Positions 31,029 to 40,112 are shown, counted from the first letter of the stretch. The stretch: DNA of 64,000 bases from Clostridia bacterium (GCA_017521565.1 JAFXCE010000114.1:34495-98494), one strand, 5' to 3'. Notes: a model not told the origin generated them from the sequence alone. Numbers and translations: made by a program.

Positions 31029-32459
31029 ATGCAGCTGGATGCGTATGCCCGTACGTCGGTGCATCCTGATCTGGCGCTGCTTGAATATGCGGCGCAGGGG
31101 CCGATTTGCTGCCTTGTGCTTGAGCGTATGTGCGGCGCATCTCTTCTGGAAGTGCTGGAGATCAGGCCTTTCTGCGTGTATGCGCAGGGGAATGAATGCG
31201 CGCTGCTGTTTGAATGCCCGCAGGGGGATGGCTGGCAGGCCGCGCTTGAAGCTGCGCTGCGCGAAGAAGGGCTGGCGGCGGGCCTGAGCGGCCCGTTTGC
31301 ACTGACTGCTTCCGCGCATGGCTGTATGCGCAAGGCGCAGCTGGCGCTGAAAACCGGCCGGCGGCTCATGCCCGGGCGCGCGCTGTATCCGATGGATGAA
31401 TACGGTGAGGCGGCGCTGATTGAGGCGGCGGCGGATGTGCTCCGGAAGGAAGGACTCTGCGCGCAGGATTTCAGCGATGCGGCAATCGCACAGATCGCGC
31501 AGCTGGATACACAGACGGGTACGCAGTATGCGGCAAGCCTGAAGGCGTATCTGAGCCATGGACTGGATATGAAGCGGGCGGCTCAGGCGCTGGGTGTGCA
31601 TCGCAATACGCTGGATTACAGAATGAAGCGTGTGCAGGAACTCTTTGCGCTTGATCTGACGGATGTGAACACCTGCTTTGAGCTGCTGTTCTCCTTCTGG
31701 CTGAGGGACAATCTGCCCGCCGGGGAAGAGGCAGCGGAGGGAGAATTTGACGCGCAGGCGGCGCAGGCGATGCTGTGGCGGCATGTGGAGCGCGTGGACG
31801 CCATGCCTGCTTCCGGCGAGACGGCAGCATATGCCTGCAGGCTGCTTTGCGTAGGCGTGAGCCGGCTGCCGGATGCGCAGCGCGTTGCACTGCTGCAGGA
31901 GATGCGGGAGAAAATGGGGGATGCGGGCGCGTGTGCATTTGACGAGGATGTGCTGCTCTTTGCGCTTCCGCCGGAGAGGATGGAGGATTTTGCGGCGGCG
32001 TGCAGGCTGCTTTGCGATGAGAAAAAATGCCAGACGGCGGTGACGCAGACATTTCGCGGCGCGCAGATTGCACAGCGCGCACGGCTGTGCCGTATGGCGC
32101 TTTGCGCGGCGACACAGATGCATGCGCGCACGCAGGACATGTGCTCAACGCTGTTTTTCATGACGATGGAACGGCGTATTTCGCTTGCGCCGTATCTGCG
32201 TGAGGACGTCATCCGCGTGATGGATGACGACGCGATGCGCGGCGCAGCGCTTTCGCGGTCGCTGTATGCGTATCTGCTGCATTTCCGGGATATGAAAAAG
32301 GCGGCGGCGCAGCTGGGGATTCATCGCAACACGATGGAGTATCAGATGCGCAAAATCGATGCAATCATTGGAAAGCCGGAGGGCGAGAATGCGCGCTTCC
32401 TGATGATGTGTACGTATAAGATCCTCGCATTGCCCGATGGTCGCCGTTTTGGTCTGTAA
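31029..32459 (+). CDS. PucR/CdaR-type regulator with internally duplicated HTH unit
   Basis: A 476-residue protein made of two similar halves. Each half has a sensor-like alpha/beta region and ends in a PucR-type helix-turn-helix. The first (about 168-225) reads DMKRAAQALGVHRNTLDYRM. The second (about 412-470) reads DMKKAAAQLGIHRNTMEYQM. Normal members carry only one C-terminal HTH. GAGGAGG precedes the start. The stop codon lies inside a palindrome that recurs in front of the tat operon, so tat may be its target. Ligand unknown. Confidence 0.87.
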   Translation: MQLDAYARTSVHPDLALLEYAAQGPICCLVLERMCGASLLEVLEIRPFCVYAQGNECALLFECPQGDGWQAALEAALREEGLAAGLSGPFALTASAHGCMRKAQLALKTGRRLMPGRALYPMDEYGEAALIEAAADVLRKEGLCAQDFSDAAIAQIAQLDTQTGTQYAASLKAYLSHGLDMKRAAQALGVHRNTLDYRMKRVQELFALDLTDVNTCFELLFSFWLRDNLPAGEEAAEGEFDAQAAQAMLWRHVERVDAMPASGETAAYACRLLCVGVSRLPDAQRVALLQEMREKMGDAGACAFDEDVLLFALPPERMEDFAAACRLLCDEKKCQTAVTQTFRGAQIAQRARLCRMALCAATQMHARTQDMCSTLFFMTMERRISLAPYLREDVIRVMDDDAMRGAALSRSLYAYLLHFRDMKKAAAQLGIHRNTMEYQMRKIDAIIGKPEGENARFLMMCTYKILALPDGRRFGL

Positions 32460-32468
32460 AAAATTACA
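32455..32468. promoter_or_regulatory. Palindrome TGTAA-AAAA-TTACA, copy 1
   Basis: Spans the stop codon of the PucR-type gene, upstream of the tat promoter. Same core as 32536-32557, 85 nt away. Confidence 0.55.
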
Positions 32469-32488
32469 ATGATAATTCGCCGTATGGG

Positions 32489-32517
32489 TTGCCATGCGGC
32501 GATTTCTGTGCTATACT
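32489..32517 (+). promoter_or_regulatory. tat operon promoter
   Basis: TTGCCA, 17-nt spacer, TATACT, with TGTAAAAAATTACA palindromes on both sides. Confidence 0.8.
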
Positions 32518-32535
32518 CCCCATAAAGAGAAAATT

Positions 32536-32557
32536 GAATTGTAAAAAATTACAATTC
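32536..32557. promoter_or_regulatory. Palindrome GAATTGTAA-AAAA-TTACAATTC, copy 2
   Basis: Perfect 9-bp arms just after the likely transcription start of tat. With copy 1 it frames the promoter and could allow repression by looping. Confidence 0.6.
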
Positions 32558-32578
32558 CGAATGACGGGGGAAAACATC

Positions 32579-32983
32579 ATGATGAAAATCGGAGGAATGG
32601 AACTCCTGGTCATCCTGGTGATCGCGCTGTTTGCCATCGGCCCGGAGCGCATGCCCAAGGTAGCCAGGACGCTGGGCCGCAGCCTGAACGCCTTCAAGAA
32701 GTCCATGAGTGAAGCGACAAGCGAGCTGCGCGAAGTCAGCGATGAGTTCAAAGAGGTATCCGATGAGCTGGCCAGCGTGAAAAAGAGCATGACCGAAGTG
32801 CTCAAGGATGCGGAAAAAGAGATTGAAGAGGCTGCCAAGGAAACGGATAAGGCCGTGAGCGAGGCTGGCAAGGAAGAAACCAAGGCCGAAAACACGGAGA
32901 CGGCCGAAGAAGAAACGGTTCAGAAGGCTGAGCCGGAAGCAAACGAAGCAACTGACGCGCAGCAGGATGCTGCCGCCGAATAA
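32579..32983 (+). CDS. tatB: Sec-independent translocase protein TatB-like
   Basis: A 134-residue protein with a short N-terminal membrane helix (GMELLVILVIALFAIGPERM), the FGP-type hinge as IGPER, an amphipathic helix and a long Glu/Lys-rich tail. TatB forms the twin-arginine substrate receptor with TatC. The E-L-L start and the longer tail favour TatB over TatA, though Firmicutes proteins can serve both roles. A second ATG lies 3 nt on. First gene of tatB-tatA-tatC. Confidence 0.9.
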   Translation: MMKIGGMELLVILVIALFAIGPERMPKVARTLGRSLNAFKKSMSEATSELREVSDEFKEVSDELASVKKSMTEVLKDAEKEIEEAAKETDKAVSEAGKEETKAENTETAEEETVQKAEPEANEATDAQQDAAAE

Positions 32984-32998
32984 AGGAGGAACATTTTT

Positions 32999-33214
32999 AT
33001 GGGTAAGATCGGTATGTCTGAGCTGCTTGTCGTGCTGGCCATTGTGCTGGTGATCTTTGGACCGAAGGCGCTGCCGAAGCTCGGCCGCTCCATGGGCAAG
33101 ACGATCGGCGGTTTCCGTCAGGGTCTGAAGGAAGACGTTGCGGAAGATGATGAAGAGGTCGTCGTCGTCAAGAAGAAGAAGACCAAGGTCGTCGAGGAAG
33201 AAGAAGAGGCTTAA
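32999..33214 (+). CDS. tatA: Sec-independent translocase protein TatA
   Basis: A 71-residue protein: membrane helix MSELLVVLAIVLVIFGPKAL with the FGP hinge, amphipathic helix (KLGRSMGKTIGGFRQGLKED), then a charged tail. TatA oligomers form the export pore for folded proteins. AAAGGAGG precedes the start, 15 nt after tatB. Confidence 0.95.
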   Translation: MGKIGMSELLVVLAIVLVIFGPKALPKLGRSMGKTIGGFRQGLKEDVAEDDEEVVVVKKKKTKVVEEEEEA

Positions 33215-33243
33215 GCGCCCAGGCGATTCAAAACAGAACATTT

Positions 33244-33268
33244 GGCGGCGCCCGGATCCGGGCGCCGC
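33244..33268. repeat. GC-rich palindrome between tatA and tatC
   Basis: GGCGCCCGGATCCGGGCGCC core, extended by GC pairs, with no U-tract. May lower tatC expression relative to tatA or protect the tatA message. Confidence 0.55.
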
Positions 33269-33295
33269 AGATTAAGCACAGAGGAGGTGGCGCAC

Positions 33296-34090
33296 ATGAG
33301 TGAGAAACACAAGACGGTGGATCAGGGCAATATGTCTCTGGTCGGGCATCTGACCGAGATTCGCAACAGGATTGCTGTCTGCTTTATTACGCTGGTTGTC
33401 GCGTTCTTTGTGTGCTTCGCGTTCATCAAGCCGCTGGCAAACGAGTTGCTGGAGATGGGCCTTACGGCAGGTTTTCAGTATGTTTATCTCTCTCCGTCGG
33501 AGCTGCTGACGTCGTATTTCAAGCTGTCGCTGATTCTGGCAGCGGTGATCGTATCGCCCCTGCTCATCTATGAGATCTGGAGTTTCGTCGCCCCGGCGCT
33601 GACCAAGAAAGAAAAGAGGGCCATCCGTCCTGCGCTGGCCGGCGGCCTGTTCTTCTTTGCGCTGGGCGCTGTGTTCGCGTATCTGGTTGCGCTGCCGTTC
33701 ATGATTCAGTTCCTGATCAACTACAGCGAATCGGAGTTTATCAGCTCCGCCATTTCGGTGGCCAGCTATCTCGACTTTATGATCGGCATGCTGCTGACCT
33801 TTGGTCTGGTGTTTGAAGAGCCGATGCTCGCTTTTGTGTTCAGCAGCCTGGGCATCATCACGCCGGCTCTGCTGCGCATGGTGCGCAGGTATGCGATTCT
33901 GATGATCTTTATTCTTGCGGCTGTCATTACGCCGCCGGACGTCGTGTCCCAGTTCATGATCGCTATGCCGATGATCGTGCTCTATGAATTGAGCATCACC
34001 ATCTCCAGCGTCGTGTATAAGCGCCGCCAGAAGCGCGCTGCGATGGAGGAAAGCGGCGAGGATGACGACGAAGAGGACGAAGAGGAATAA
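33296..34090 (+). CDS. tatC: Sec-independent translocase protein TatC
   Basis: A 264-residue six-span membrane protein that recognises twin-arginine signals. Seen: the N-terminal LVGHLTEIRNRI, the first-loop YLSPSELLTSYFKLSL, the PFMIQFLINY segment and VITPPDVVSQFMIAMP. The C-terminal tail is strongly acidic. GAGGAGG sets the start. Confidence 0.97.
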   Translation: MSEKHKTVDQGNMSLVGHLTEIRNRIAVCFITLVVAFFVCFAFIKPLANELLEMGLTAGFQYVYLSPSELLTSYFKLSLILAAVIVSPLLIYEIWSFVAPALTKKEKRAIRPALAGGLFFFALGAVFAYLVALPFMIQFLINYSESEFISSAISVASYLDFMIGMLLTFGLVFEEPMLAFVFSSLGIITPALLRMVRRYAILMIFILAAVITPPDVVSQFMIAMPMIVLYELSITISSVVYKRRQKRAAMEESGEDDDEEDEEE

Positions 34091-34101
34091 GCGCAAATAA
34101 G

Positions 34102-34131
34102 GGTCGGAGAACGGATTCTCCGGCCTTTTTC
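34102..34131 (+). terminator. Intrinsic terminator of tat operon
   Basis: 10-bp stem GGTCGGAGAA/TTCTCCGGCC, loop CGGA, then TTTTT. Confidence 0.9.
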
Positions 34132-34154
34132 TGTGTGGGTCAGGTTTTGCTGGA

Positions 34155-34182
34155 TTGCGACCCGGTCGGAGTGTGCTATAAT
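34155..34182 (+). promoter_or_regulatory. Promoter of membrane protein-recO-sirtuin unit
   Basis: TTGCGA, 16-nt spacer, perfect TATAAT. Confidence 0.7.
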
Positions 34183-34210
34183 AAAAGCATGAAAGGATCG
34201 GTGTGCGCTG

Positions 34211-35080
34211 ATGAAGACGGATCGCATGAGGAAAAAAAGGACGAGGTCAAAGAAGGCCCCTTATTACAGGAACAAGGCGACGCTTGCGGTGTATCTGGTG
34301 CTGCGTCTGCTTGTGATCTTTACGATGATCAGAACCGCTCTGCGCAGAGATTTTGAGAGCGTGTTTCTGTGTGGACTGACGCTGGTTTTGCTGGTTCTGC
34401 CGAGCATCTTCTCCAGAAGGCTTGAGATTGAACTGCCGACAACGCTGGAAATCATTGTCTTGCTGTTTATCTTCGCTGCGGAGATCCTTGGCGAAATCAA
34501 CAGCTTTTATCTTCGCGTGCCCAATTGGGACACCATGCTCCATACGCTGAATGGTTTCCTTTGTGCGGCGGCAGGGTTTGCGCTGGTGGATATGCTCAAC
34601 CGGAACGATCGCTTTTCCTTCAAGCTGTCGCCGGTGTATCTGGCGATCGTCGCTTTTTGCTTTTCGATGACGGTGGGCGTTCTTTGGGAGTTCTTTGAAT
34701 ATATGGGCGACCTGTTTCTGGGGCTGGATATGCAGAAGGATACCATTCTCCATGCCATCCGGACGGTGGAGCTTGATCCGACGCGCAGCAACAAGGTGAT
34801 TCCGGTCCGGGATATCGCCGACGTGATCCTTGTGCACAGCGACGGAACGCAGCAGGCGCTGGGCCTGGGCGGCTATCTGGATGTCGGGCTTCACGATACG
34901 ATGAAGGATCTGGTCGTCAATTTTATCGGTGCGGTCGTCTTTTCGGTCATTGGTTTTTATTATGTGAAGGCGAAAGGGAAAGGGCGTTTTGCGGCGCGGT
35001 TTATTCCGCGCGTGCTCCGCATGCAGGCGCGCGAGGACAGCGGCGATGGCGGACAGAACGGAACGGACAATCAGGAGTAA
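34211..35080 (+). CDS. Multi-spanning membrane protein (DUF2238/YjdF-like)
   Basis: A 289-residue protein with a basic N-terminus and about six hydrophobic segments: four between residues 25 and 135, one near 145-165, and one at 235-255. The segment WDTMLHTLNGFLCAAAGFAL with its His, and GVLWEFFEYMGDLFLGLDMQ, resemble the YjdF/DUF2238 group. Function unknown. It ends 3 nt before recO, so it is in the same transcript. Confidence 0.75.
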   Translation: MKTDRMRKKRTRSKKAPYYRNKATLAVYLVLRLLVIFTMIRTALRRDFESVFLCGLTLVLLVLPSIFSRRLEIELPTTLEIIVLLFIFAAEILGEINSFYLRVPNWDTMLHTLNGFLCAAAGFALVDMLNRNDRFSFKLSPVYLAIVAFCFSMTVGVLWEFFEYMGDLFLGLDMQKDTILHAIRTVELDPTRSNKVIPVRDIADVILVHSDGTQQALGLGGYLDVGLHDTMKDLVVNFIGAVVFSVIGFYYVKAKGKGRFAARFIPRVLRMQAREDSGDGGQNGTDNQE

Positions 35081-35083
35081 GCC

Positions 35084-35827
35084 ATGGCGCAGATTGTGAC
35101 GAATGCGATTGTCCTGCGGCGCGCGGATTACCGCGAGAACGACAGGATGATCACCCTCTTTTCTCCGTCGATGGGGCGCATCGACGCGCTTTGCCGCGGA
35201 TGCCGGCGGCAGAAGAGTCCGCTGATGGCGGCGAGCGAGCTGTTCTGTGCGGGGGAATACGTGCTGTATCAGACGAGCGAGCGCACGACGGTGGTATCCT
35301 GTCAGGTGACGGATACCTATTACGCGCTGAGGAATGACTATGAGCGGCTGAGCCATGGCATGTATATGCTTGAGCTGTGCGGCGCGGCAGTTCAGCCCGC
35401 GCAGGAAAATGAACGCCTGTTTTTGCTGCTGCTGCGCGCGCTGGCGCATCTGTGCTACGGCGATGTGCCGGCGAGGAGAATCACGGCGGTGTTTCTGATG
35501 GGGATGACGTCGCTGCTAGGGTTCAGGCCGCAGGTGGGCCGCTGCGCTAAATGCGGCACGCCCGTCCTTCAGAACAGGACAAACGACGAGACGCTGATTG
35601 CGGCATTCAGTCCGGAGCACGGCGGGGTGCTTTGCCCGGGCTGCAGCGCGGGAGAGCGATGCCGGCTGCGGGAGAAGGATGTGGTTTACCTGCAGGAGAT
35701 CATGCGCCGGGGTATCAAGTCGCTCGATGCGGAAGGCGACTGCCCTCAGGCGCTGTTTGACGCGCTGCGCAGCATGGCCGAAGGACGGCTGGATACGCCA
35801 ATCCGCTCGGGCAGGATGCTGGTTTGA
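35084..35827 (+). CDS. recO: DNA repair protein RecO
   Basis: A 247-residue recombination mediator that loads RecA on SSB-coated DNA in the RecFOR pathway. It has the N-terminal OB fold (IVLRRADYRENDRMITLFSP), a helical middle, and the C-terminal zinc site (CAKCG ... CPGC). Weak ribosome site; coupling to the preceding gene (3-nt gap) is likely. Confidence 0.94.
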   Translation: MAQIVTNAIVLRRADYRENDRMITLFSPSMGRIDALCRGCRRQKSPLMAASELFCAGEYVLYQTSERTTVVSCQVTDTYYALRNDYERLSHGMYMLELCGAAVQPAQENERLFLLLLRALAHLCYGDVPARRITAVFLMGMTSLLGFRPQVGRCAKCGTPVLQNRTNDETLIAAFSPEHGGVLCPGCSAGERCRLREKDVVYLQEIMRRGIKSLDAEGDCPQALFDALRSMAEGRLDTPIRSGRMLV

Positions 35828-35852
35828 CGGATAAGCTGGAGGTGAAACTGCG

Positions 35853-36578
35853 ATGGATGAAGCAAAGCTGAATACACTGAAAACATGGATTGAGGAAGCA
35901 AAGCGCATTGTGTTCTTTGGCGGCGCGGGTGTGAGCACGGAATCGGGTATTCCGGATTTCCGCAGCGTGGATGGTCTGTATCATCAGCAGTTCCGCGAAC
36001 CGCCGGAGGCGATTATCTCCCATTCATACTATGTGAAGCATCCGAATACGTTTTTTGAATTCTACCGCACGCGGATGCTCTATCCGGCCGCAGAGCCGAA
36101 TATCACGCATGAGAAGCTTGCGGCATGGGAGCGAGAGGGGAAGCTGCTGGCGGTTGTGACGCAGAACATCGACGGTCTGCATCAGCGGGCAGGCAGCAAA
36201 AATGTCTATGAGCTGCACGGCAGCGTGCATCGCAATATCTGCCAGAAATGCGCCAGACGCTACGACCTTGAGCAGCTGATGGAGATGGAGCATGTTCCGC
36301 GCTGCCCGGCATGCGGCGGGCGGGTCAAGCCTGATGTGGTGCTTTATGAGGAGGCGCTGGACGGATATACGGTGCAGGGCGCGCTGGATGCAATCCGCAT
36401 GGCGGATCTGCTGATTGTCGCGGGCACGTCGCTGGTGGTCTATCCGGCTGCGGCGTTCCTCAATGAATATCCCGGCAACCGGCTTGTGCTGATCAACAAG
36501 ACGGAGACGGCTCGCGATGGGATGGCGAATCTCGTGCTGCATGAAAAGCTGGGGGATGTGTTTTCGCGGCTGCCGTAA
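35853..36578 (+). CDS. cobB: NAD-dependent protein deacylase (sirtuin)
   Basis: A 241-residue Sir2 enzyme that removes acyl groups from lysines using NAD. Motifs: GGAGVSTESGIPDFRS, TQNIDGLHQRAGSKNV, the catalytic His in ELHGSVHRN, a zinc ribbon (CQKC ... CPAC), and VAGTSLVVYPAA. The group U/M-type layout is usual for Firmicutes. AAGCTGGAGG precedes the ATG. Confidence 0.96.
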   Translation: MDEAKLNTLKTWIEEAKRIVFFGGAGVSTESGIPDFRSVDGLYHQQFREPPEAIISHSYYVKHPNTFFEFYRTRMLYPAAEPNITHEKLAAWEREGKLLAVVTQNIDGLHQRAGSKNVYELHGSVHRNICQKCARRYDLEQLMEMEHVPRCPACGGRVKPDVVLYEEALDGYTVQGALDAIRMADLLIVAGTSLVVYPAAAFLNEYPGNRLVLINKTETARDGMANLVLHEKLGDVFSRLP

Positions 36579-36645
36579 TCCGCGGCGCTGCGGGCAGCGC
36601 AGAAAAACGCGGGCAACCCGAATTCTTACAGGAAGCGAGGAGTAA

Positions 36646-37323
36646 ATGCAAAAGAAAGAGATCAGCATCCATATCGATGATTTTCCCAGGGAGATTCACG
36701 AGTTTTTCAGGGGTGCGAAGGTATATGACAGCAGTTCAAGCAAAGAGATGCGGGTGCTGTACAGCGATCTTGGATACTATGTGAAGATTGGCGGCAAAGG
36801 ACTGCTGAAAAAAGAAGCGGACATGACGCGGCTGTTTGGGCAGCGGGGAATGGGCGTGGAGGTGGCGGCCTATCTGTCGGGCGATCAGGATTATTTGGTC
36901 ACCCGATGCGCCCGGGGCGAGGACGCGCTGCATGGGCTTGGCGATCCTGAACGCTTGTGCAGGAGCCTTGCTGAGGCCATGCGGCATCTGCATGCCAGCT
37001 CCATTGAGGGCGTCCCGGTTTCTCCCTGCATGGAGCTCTATGCGCGCATGGGGAAGGCGAATTGCCTGAAACAGGATACGTTTATCCACGGCGATTTCTG
37101 CCTGCCCAATATCATGCTGGACGATGGACGGCTCAGCTCGTTCATCGATGTGGGCATGGCCGGTGTAGGCGACCGCCATATCGATATTTACTGGGCGCTG
37201 TGGTCGCTTGATTATAACCTTGGAACAGACCGGTATGCGGACTGCTTCCTTGAATACTATGGAAAAGAGCGCGTTGACAAAGGCATTCTGAAAATTGTCG
37301 CAGAGGTTGAGGCGATGGCATAA
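36646..37323 (+). CDS. Aminoglycoside-phosphotransferase-like kinase
   Basis: A 225-residue member of the APH/choline-kinase family. The catalytic loop FIHGDFCLPNIMLDDGR and the metal Asp in SSFIDVGMAGVGDRHID are intact, close to APH(3')-type enzymes. The N-terminal ATP lobe is short. It is somewhat shorter than proven resistance enzymes, so it may act on another small molecule. Start behind GAAGCGAGGAG. Confidence 0.82.
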   Translation: MQKKEISIHIDDFPREIHEFFRGAKVYDSSSSKEMRVLYSDLGYYVKIGGKGLLKKEADMTRLFGQRGMGVEVAAYLSGDQDYLVTRCARGEDALHGLGDPERLCRSLAEAMRHLHASSIEGVPVSPCMELYARMGKANCLKQDTFIHGDFCLPNIMLDDGRLSSFIDVGMAGVGDRHIDIYWALWSLDYNLGTDRYADCFLEYYGKERVDKGILKIVAEVEAMA

Positions 37324-37395
37324 CAAGCCGTCATGCCGTCGGTGTCTCCGGTGGCTTTTCGGGCGAGGCCGATGCTTTTAAATGGATTTTCATAA

Positions 37396-37443
37396 AAAAC
37401 ACAGCTTCAGGGGGCGGATTCCGTCCTGAAGCTGTGCTTTTTA
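37396..37443. terminator. Bidirectional terminator
   Basis: Stem GCACAGCTTCAGG... / CCTGAAGCTGTGC with A-rich and T-rich flanks on the two sides (AAAAAACACAG / CTTTTTATT). It serves both the APH-like gene and the convergent yfhO-like gene. Confidence 0.85.
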
Positions 37444-37468
37444 TTGGTTAGGTGCGCTGCGTAATGGG

Positions 37469-39817
37469 TTACAGCAGTTTCGTTTTCTTGCCCAGAAGGA
37501 CATAGCCGACGAGGATGGCAGCGGCAATCGCGCTCATGGCAAGGCCCAGATTGAGCATGCGCGTGCGATAGGTGAAGACGATTTCATGCTCGCCCGGCTC
37601 GACCCAGACGCCCATGAACGACACATCGCAGGGGATAACCTCGGCCTTCTCGCCATCGACCGATGCAGAGAAGCCCTTGTCATGCGGGATGGTAAAGACG
37701 ACAAGGCCGGCTTCTTTGGCGTCAATGTGGGCGGTAAAGCCGGAGGACGTCACGTCAAAGCGATCGCAGGCGTTTTGCTGCAGGCGGCGCGAGCTTTCCT
37801 GCCAATCGGGAATGGCATAAACATCGAGTGTCTGCATCCGGTCTTTAAAACGGCCAAGGTACGCATCGTCAAGCGAGGCAGCTGCAAGCAGAACCGTGCC
37901 GATGGTTTCGCCGTCCATGCGCTGGTGATGCGTGCCGGTGACGGTCGTCTGCAGAAAGCCCATGGGGACGGCGTTGGGGTTGGTGTAGACGGAAAAACCG
38001 TTCTCTTCGCGGCTGTAGATGAAGCCTTCGGGTATGGTTTCGTCTTGGCTGAACTGATGGTATTCCGTGACGGAGAGCAGCGCACGGATTGCGCCCTGAT
38101 TGTCCGGCGGGAGAACGGTGGTGGATTCGTCATAGCCAAAGCCCGCCATGGAGACGAACCTGCCGACGGTTGACGTGCGCAGGGAGGAGAAGCAGGTCAG
38201 CGACGAATGGCCGCGGATCAGACCGTAGTTGCGCAGCATCCGGCCGTAATCGATGCGCCGGTATGCGCTGTCCTGTTCAAGTTCCAAAGAGGAAAGCGTC
38301 GGCTTGGCAATCTGATCGAGCGTATATATGCCGTTTCCTGCCTCTGTGCCGCCGGAGAGAATTTCGCGGTCACCCACGGCGATATAGCCTGCGTACTGCG
38401 CGCAGGCGACGGCGCATACGAGCGCCAGCGCGGCGGCAAAGCGCGGACGGCGCACAAGCAGCAGGAGCATCGCGCCAGCACCAAGGAGAGACAGCGCGAC
38501 GGAGAGGAGGCGGAAAGCATCGCCCGCATAAGCGCCCGTGCGCCGGTTGAGGATGATTTCGCCGATGCGCGCAGGCAGCAGCGAAAGAATGCCTTCGGGC
38601 AGGAGGAAGGGCACGGTAAGCGCGAGCGCAGCCGCAGCGCAGAGGGCAAAGGCGACGAACCATGCGCGCCGGGAAGGCAGATCGCGAAGGGCATAAAGCG
38701 TGGCGAGCACGAACAACAGCGCAAGGCCGTACCACCAGCGGGTATAGCCGACGTTGGTGAACAGTGCGAATGCGCCGCACAGCGCGGGGATACAGGAGGC
38801 GAATAGCAGCGCTGCGAGCAGTGATTTCAGCCAGCGATGTCCCTTGATGAAACCGAAAAACGCCGCGACGCCCGTCAGGCCAAAGACGGGCAGATAGCTT
38901 GCCGTCGAGCACCAGCTGCCCGCGTCGCCGTAATAGGCATGAACGACATTGCTTTCAATGGGCATGAGCAGCGCGCGAAGGCGCTCCATGAGCACGGATG
39001 GCGTATAGCGCATGGCGAGGAGCGGAGTTTCGCTGCCGCCGGTGCGGGTGATGGTGAGCATGTGCATAAGCGAGGGCATGAGCAGCACGCCGGCAAGCGC
39101 ACAGCCTATGCCGCATTCAAACACGACAAAGAATACGCGCCGTACACTGCGCGCGTGCTTCCAATCCGCCGAGAAGAAGCGGAAGGCGAAGTACAGCGCG
39201 GCAAGCAGAGCGCTCCCGAGCATGAAGTAATAATTGACCAGCGCGTTGAGCCCGCAGAAAAGCGCCAGGAGCCCCGGCACAGGCCGGTCGCTCATGGCAA
39301 TCTCAAGTCCGAGCAGGATCAGCGGGAAGAAGGCGATGACCTCGGTAAAATGGTAAAACTGCGTATTGACGATGGTAAAAGAGGAAAAGGCATACAGCAC
39401 GCTGCCGATGAGCGCTAGGCGTTCCTGATGGATGACCTTGCGGAAAAAGAGAAAGCTGGTCAAGGCGGCAGCTGCATGCTTAAGCACCGCCATGACGCTG
39501 ATGCCAAAGGGGATTGCAGCCTCCGGAAGAAGCGCCAGCGGCCAGACAAACGGGCTGCCCAGCGTGTAAAAGCTGTAGCTGCCCAGCGCAGGCGCGCCAA
39601 GGAAGGTATGGAAGGAATAGCTGTTCAGCCCGCCCCGCAGGATGCGGCGGGATTCGAGAATGAAGGGAAGCTGCTGCTCGATATAGTCGCCCCGGGTGAC
39701 GAAGCGGCCGCCGTAGGGCAAAATGGCCGGGAGCAGCGCGGCAAGCGCCACCAGAGCGCCCAGAAAAAACGCATGCGCAGCGGTGATGCGGCGTGCGCGC
39801 GGGGAAGATGTATGCAT
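37469..39817 (-). CDS. YfhO-family membrane protein (GT-C-like)
   Basis: A 782-residue protein with about 13 membrane segments in the first 480 residues, a large extracytoplasmic domain (about 490-740), and a last helix near the C-terminus (LAMSAIAAAILVGYVLLG). YfhO proteins have a GT-C glycosyltransferase-like layout and in Bacillus and Listeria help glycosylate lipoteichoic or wall teichoic acids. Its place beside a surface-glycan cluster fits that role. Sugar and acceptor unknown. Confidence 0.88.
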   Translation of the reverse strand: MHTSSPRARRITAAHAFFLGALVALAALLPAILPYGGRFVTRGDYIEQQLPFILESRRILRGGLNSYSFHTFLGAPALGSYSFYTLGSPFVWPLALLPEAAIPFGISVMAVLKHAAAALTSFLFFRKVIHQERLALIGSVLYAFSSFTIVNTQFYHFTEVIAFFPLILLGLEIAMSDRPVPGLLALFCGLNALVNYYFMLGSALLAALYFAFRFFSADWKHARSVRRVFFVVFECGIGCALAGVLLMPSLMHMLTITRTGGSETPLLAMRYTPSVLMERLRALLMPIESNVVHAYYGDAGSWCSTASYLPVFGLTGVAAFFGFIKGHRWLKSLLAALLFASCIPALCGAFALFTNVGYTRWWYGLALLFVLATLYALRDLPSRRAWFVAFALCAAAALALTVPFLLPEGILSLLPARIGEIILNRRTGAYAGDAFRLLSVALSLLGAGAMLLLLVRRPRFAAALALVCAVACAQYAGYIAVGDREILSGGTEAGNGIYTLDQIAKPTLSSLELEQDSAYRRIDYGRMLRNYGLIRGHSSLTCFSSLRTSTVGRFVSMAGFGYDESTTVLPPDNQGAIRALLSVTEYHQFSQDETIPEGFIYSREENGFSVYTNPNAVPMGFLQTTVTGTHHQRMDGETIGTVLLAAASLDDAYLGRFKDRMQTLDVYAIPDWQESSRRLQQNACDRFDVTSSGFTAHIDAKEAGLVVFTIPHDKGFSASVDGEKAEVIPCDVSFMGVWVEPGEHEIVFTYRTRMLNLGLAMSAIAAAILVGYVLLGKKTKLL

Positions 39818-40076
39818 AAATACCTCGCAGGAAGGATTTCAGGATGGTTCTATTGTACGGGCGGGAAAAGCGCATGTCAAGGCGGGATTGGTTGAAGGGA
39901 GGGGAATGTGGCGGAACAGATGCTGAAGAGGCAGATGGAAACCTGAAAAAACTGCCATTGGGGCGCCGGCTTCTTTGCAAGGTGGATGAAGGGAAAACGG
40001 AAAACAGCGAATGTATGGGAAGCGGAACCATAGGACTGTTGCTTTTTGAGGAGAATATTGACATTTGCGAAACAAA

Positions 40077-40096
40077 TTATTAAATTAATTTAATAA
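40077..40096. promoter_or_regulatory. Perfect 20-bp AT palindrome
   Basis: TTATTAAATTAATTTAATAA, 16 nt upstream of the -35 box of the glycan operon. Could be an operator or an UP-type element. The rest of the 398-nt gap (39818-40215) holds only the promoter and an unconvincing 79-codon frame. Confidence 0.5.
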
Positions 40097-40112
40097 AAAA
40101 CAAACTTATATA

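Noticed and set aside
36646..37323. Naming the APH-like gene as a specific aminoglycoside resistance gene
   Set aside because: Catalytic motifs are present, but the sequence is short and not recognisable as a named resistance type, so only the family is given.
39844..40083. A 79-codon frame upstream of the glycan operon
   Set aside because: No good ribosome site, composition changes along its length, and it ends in the AT-rich promoter region. Treated as non-coding.
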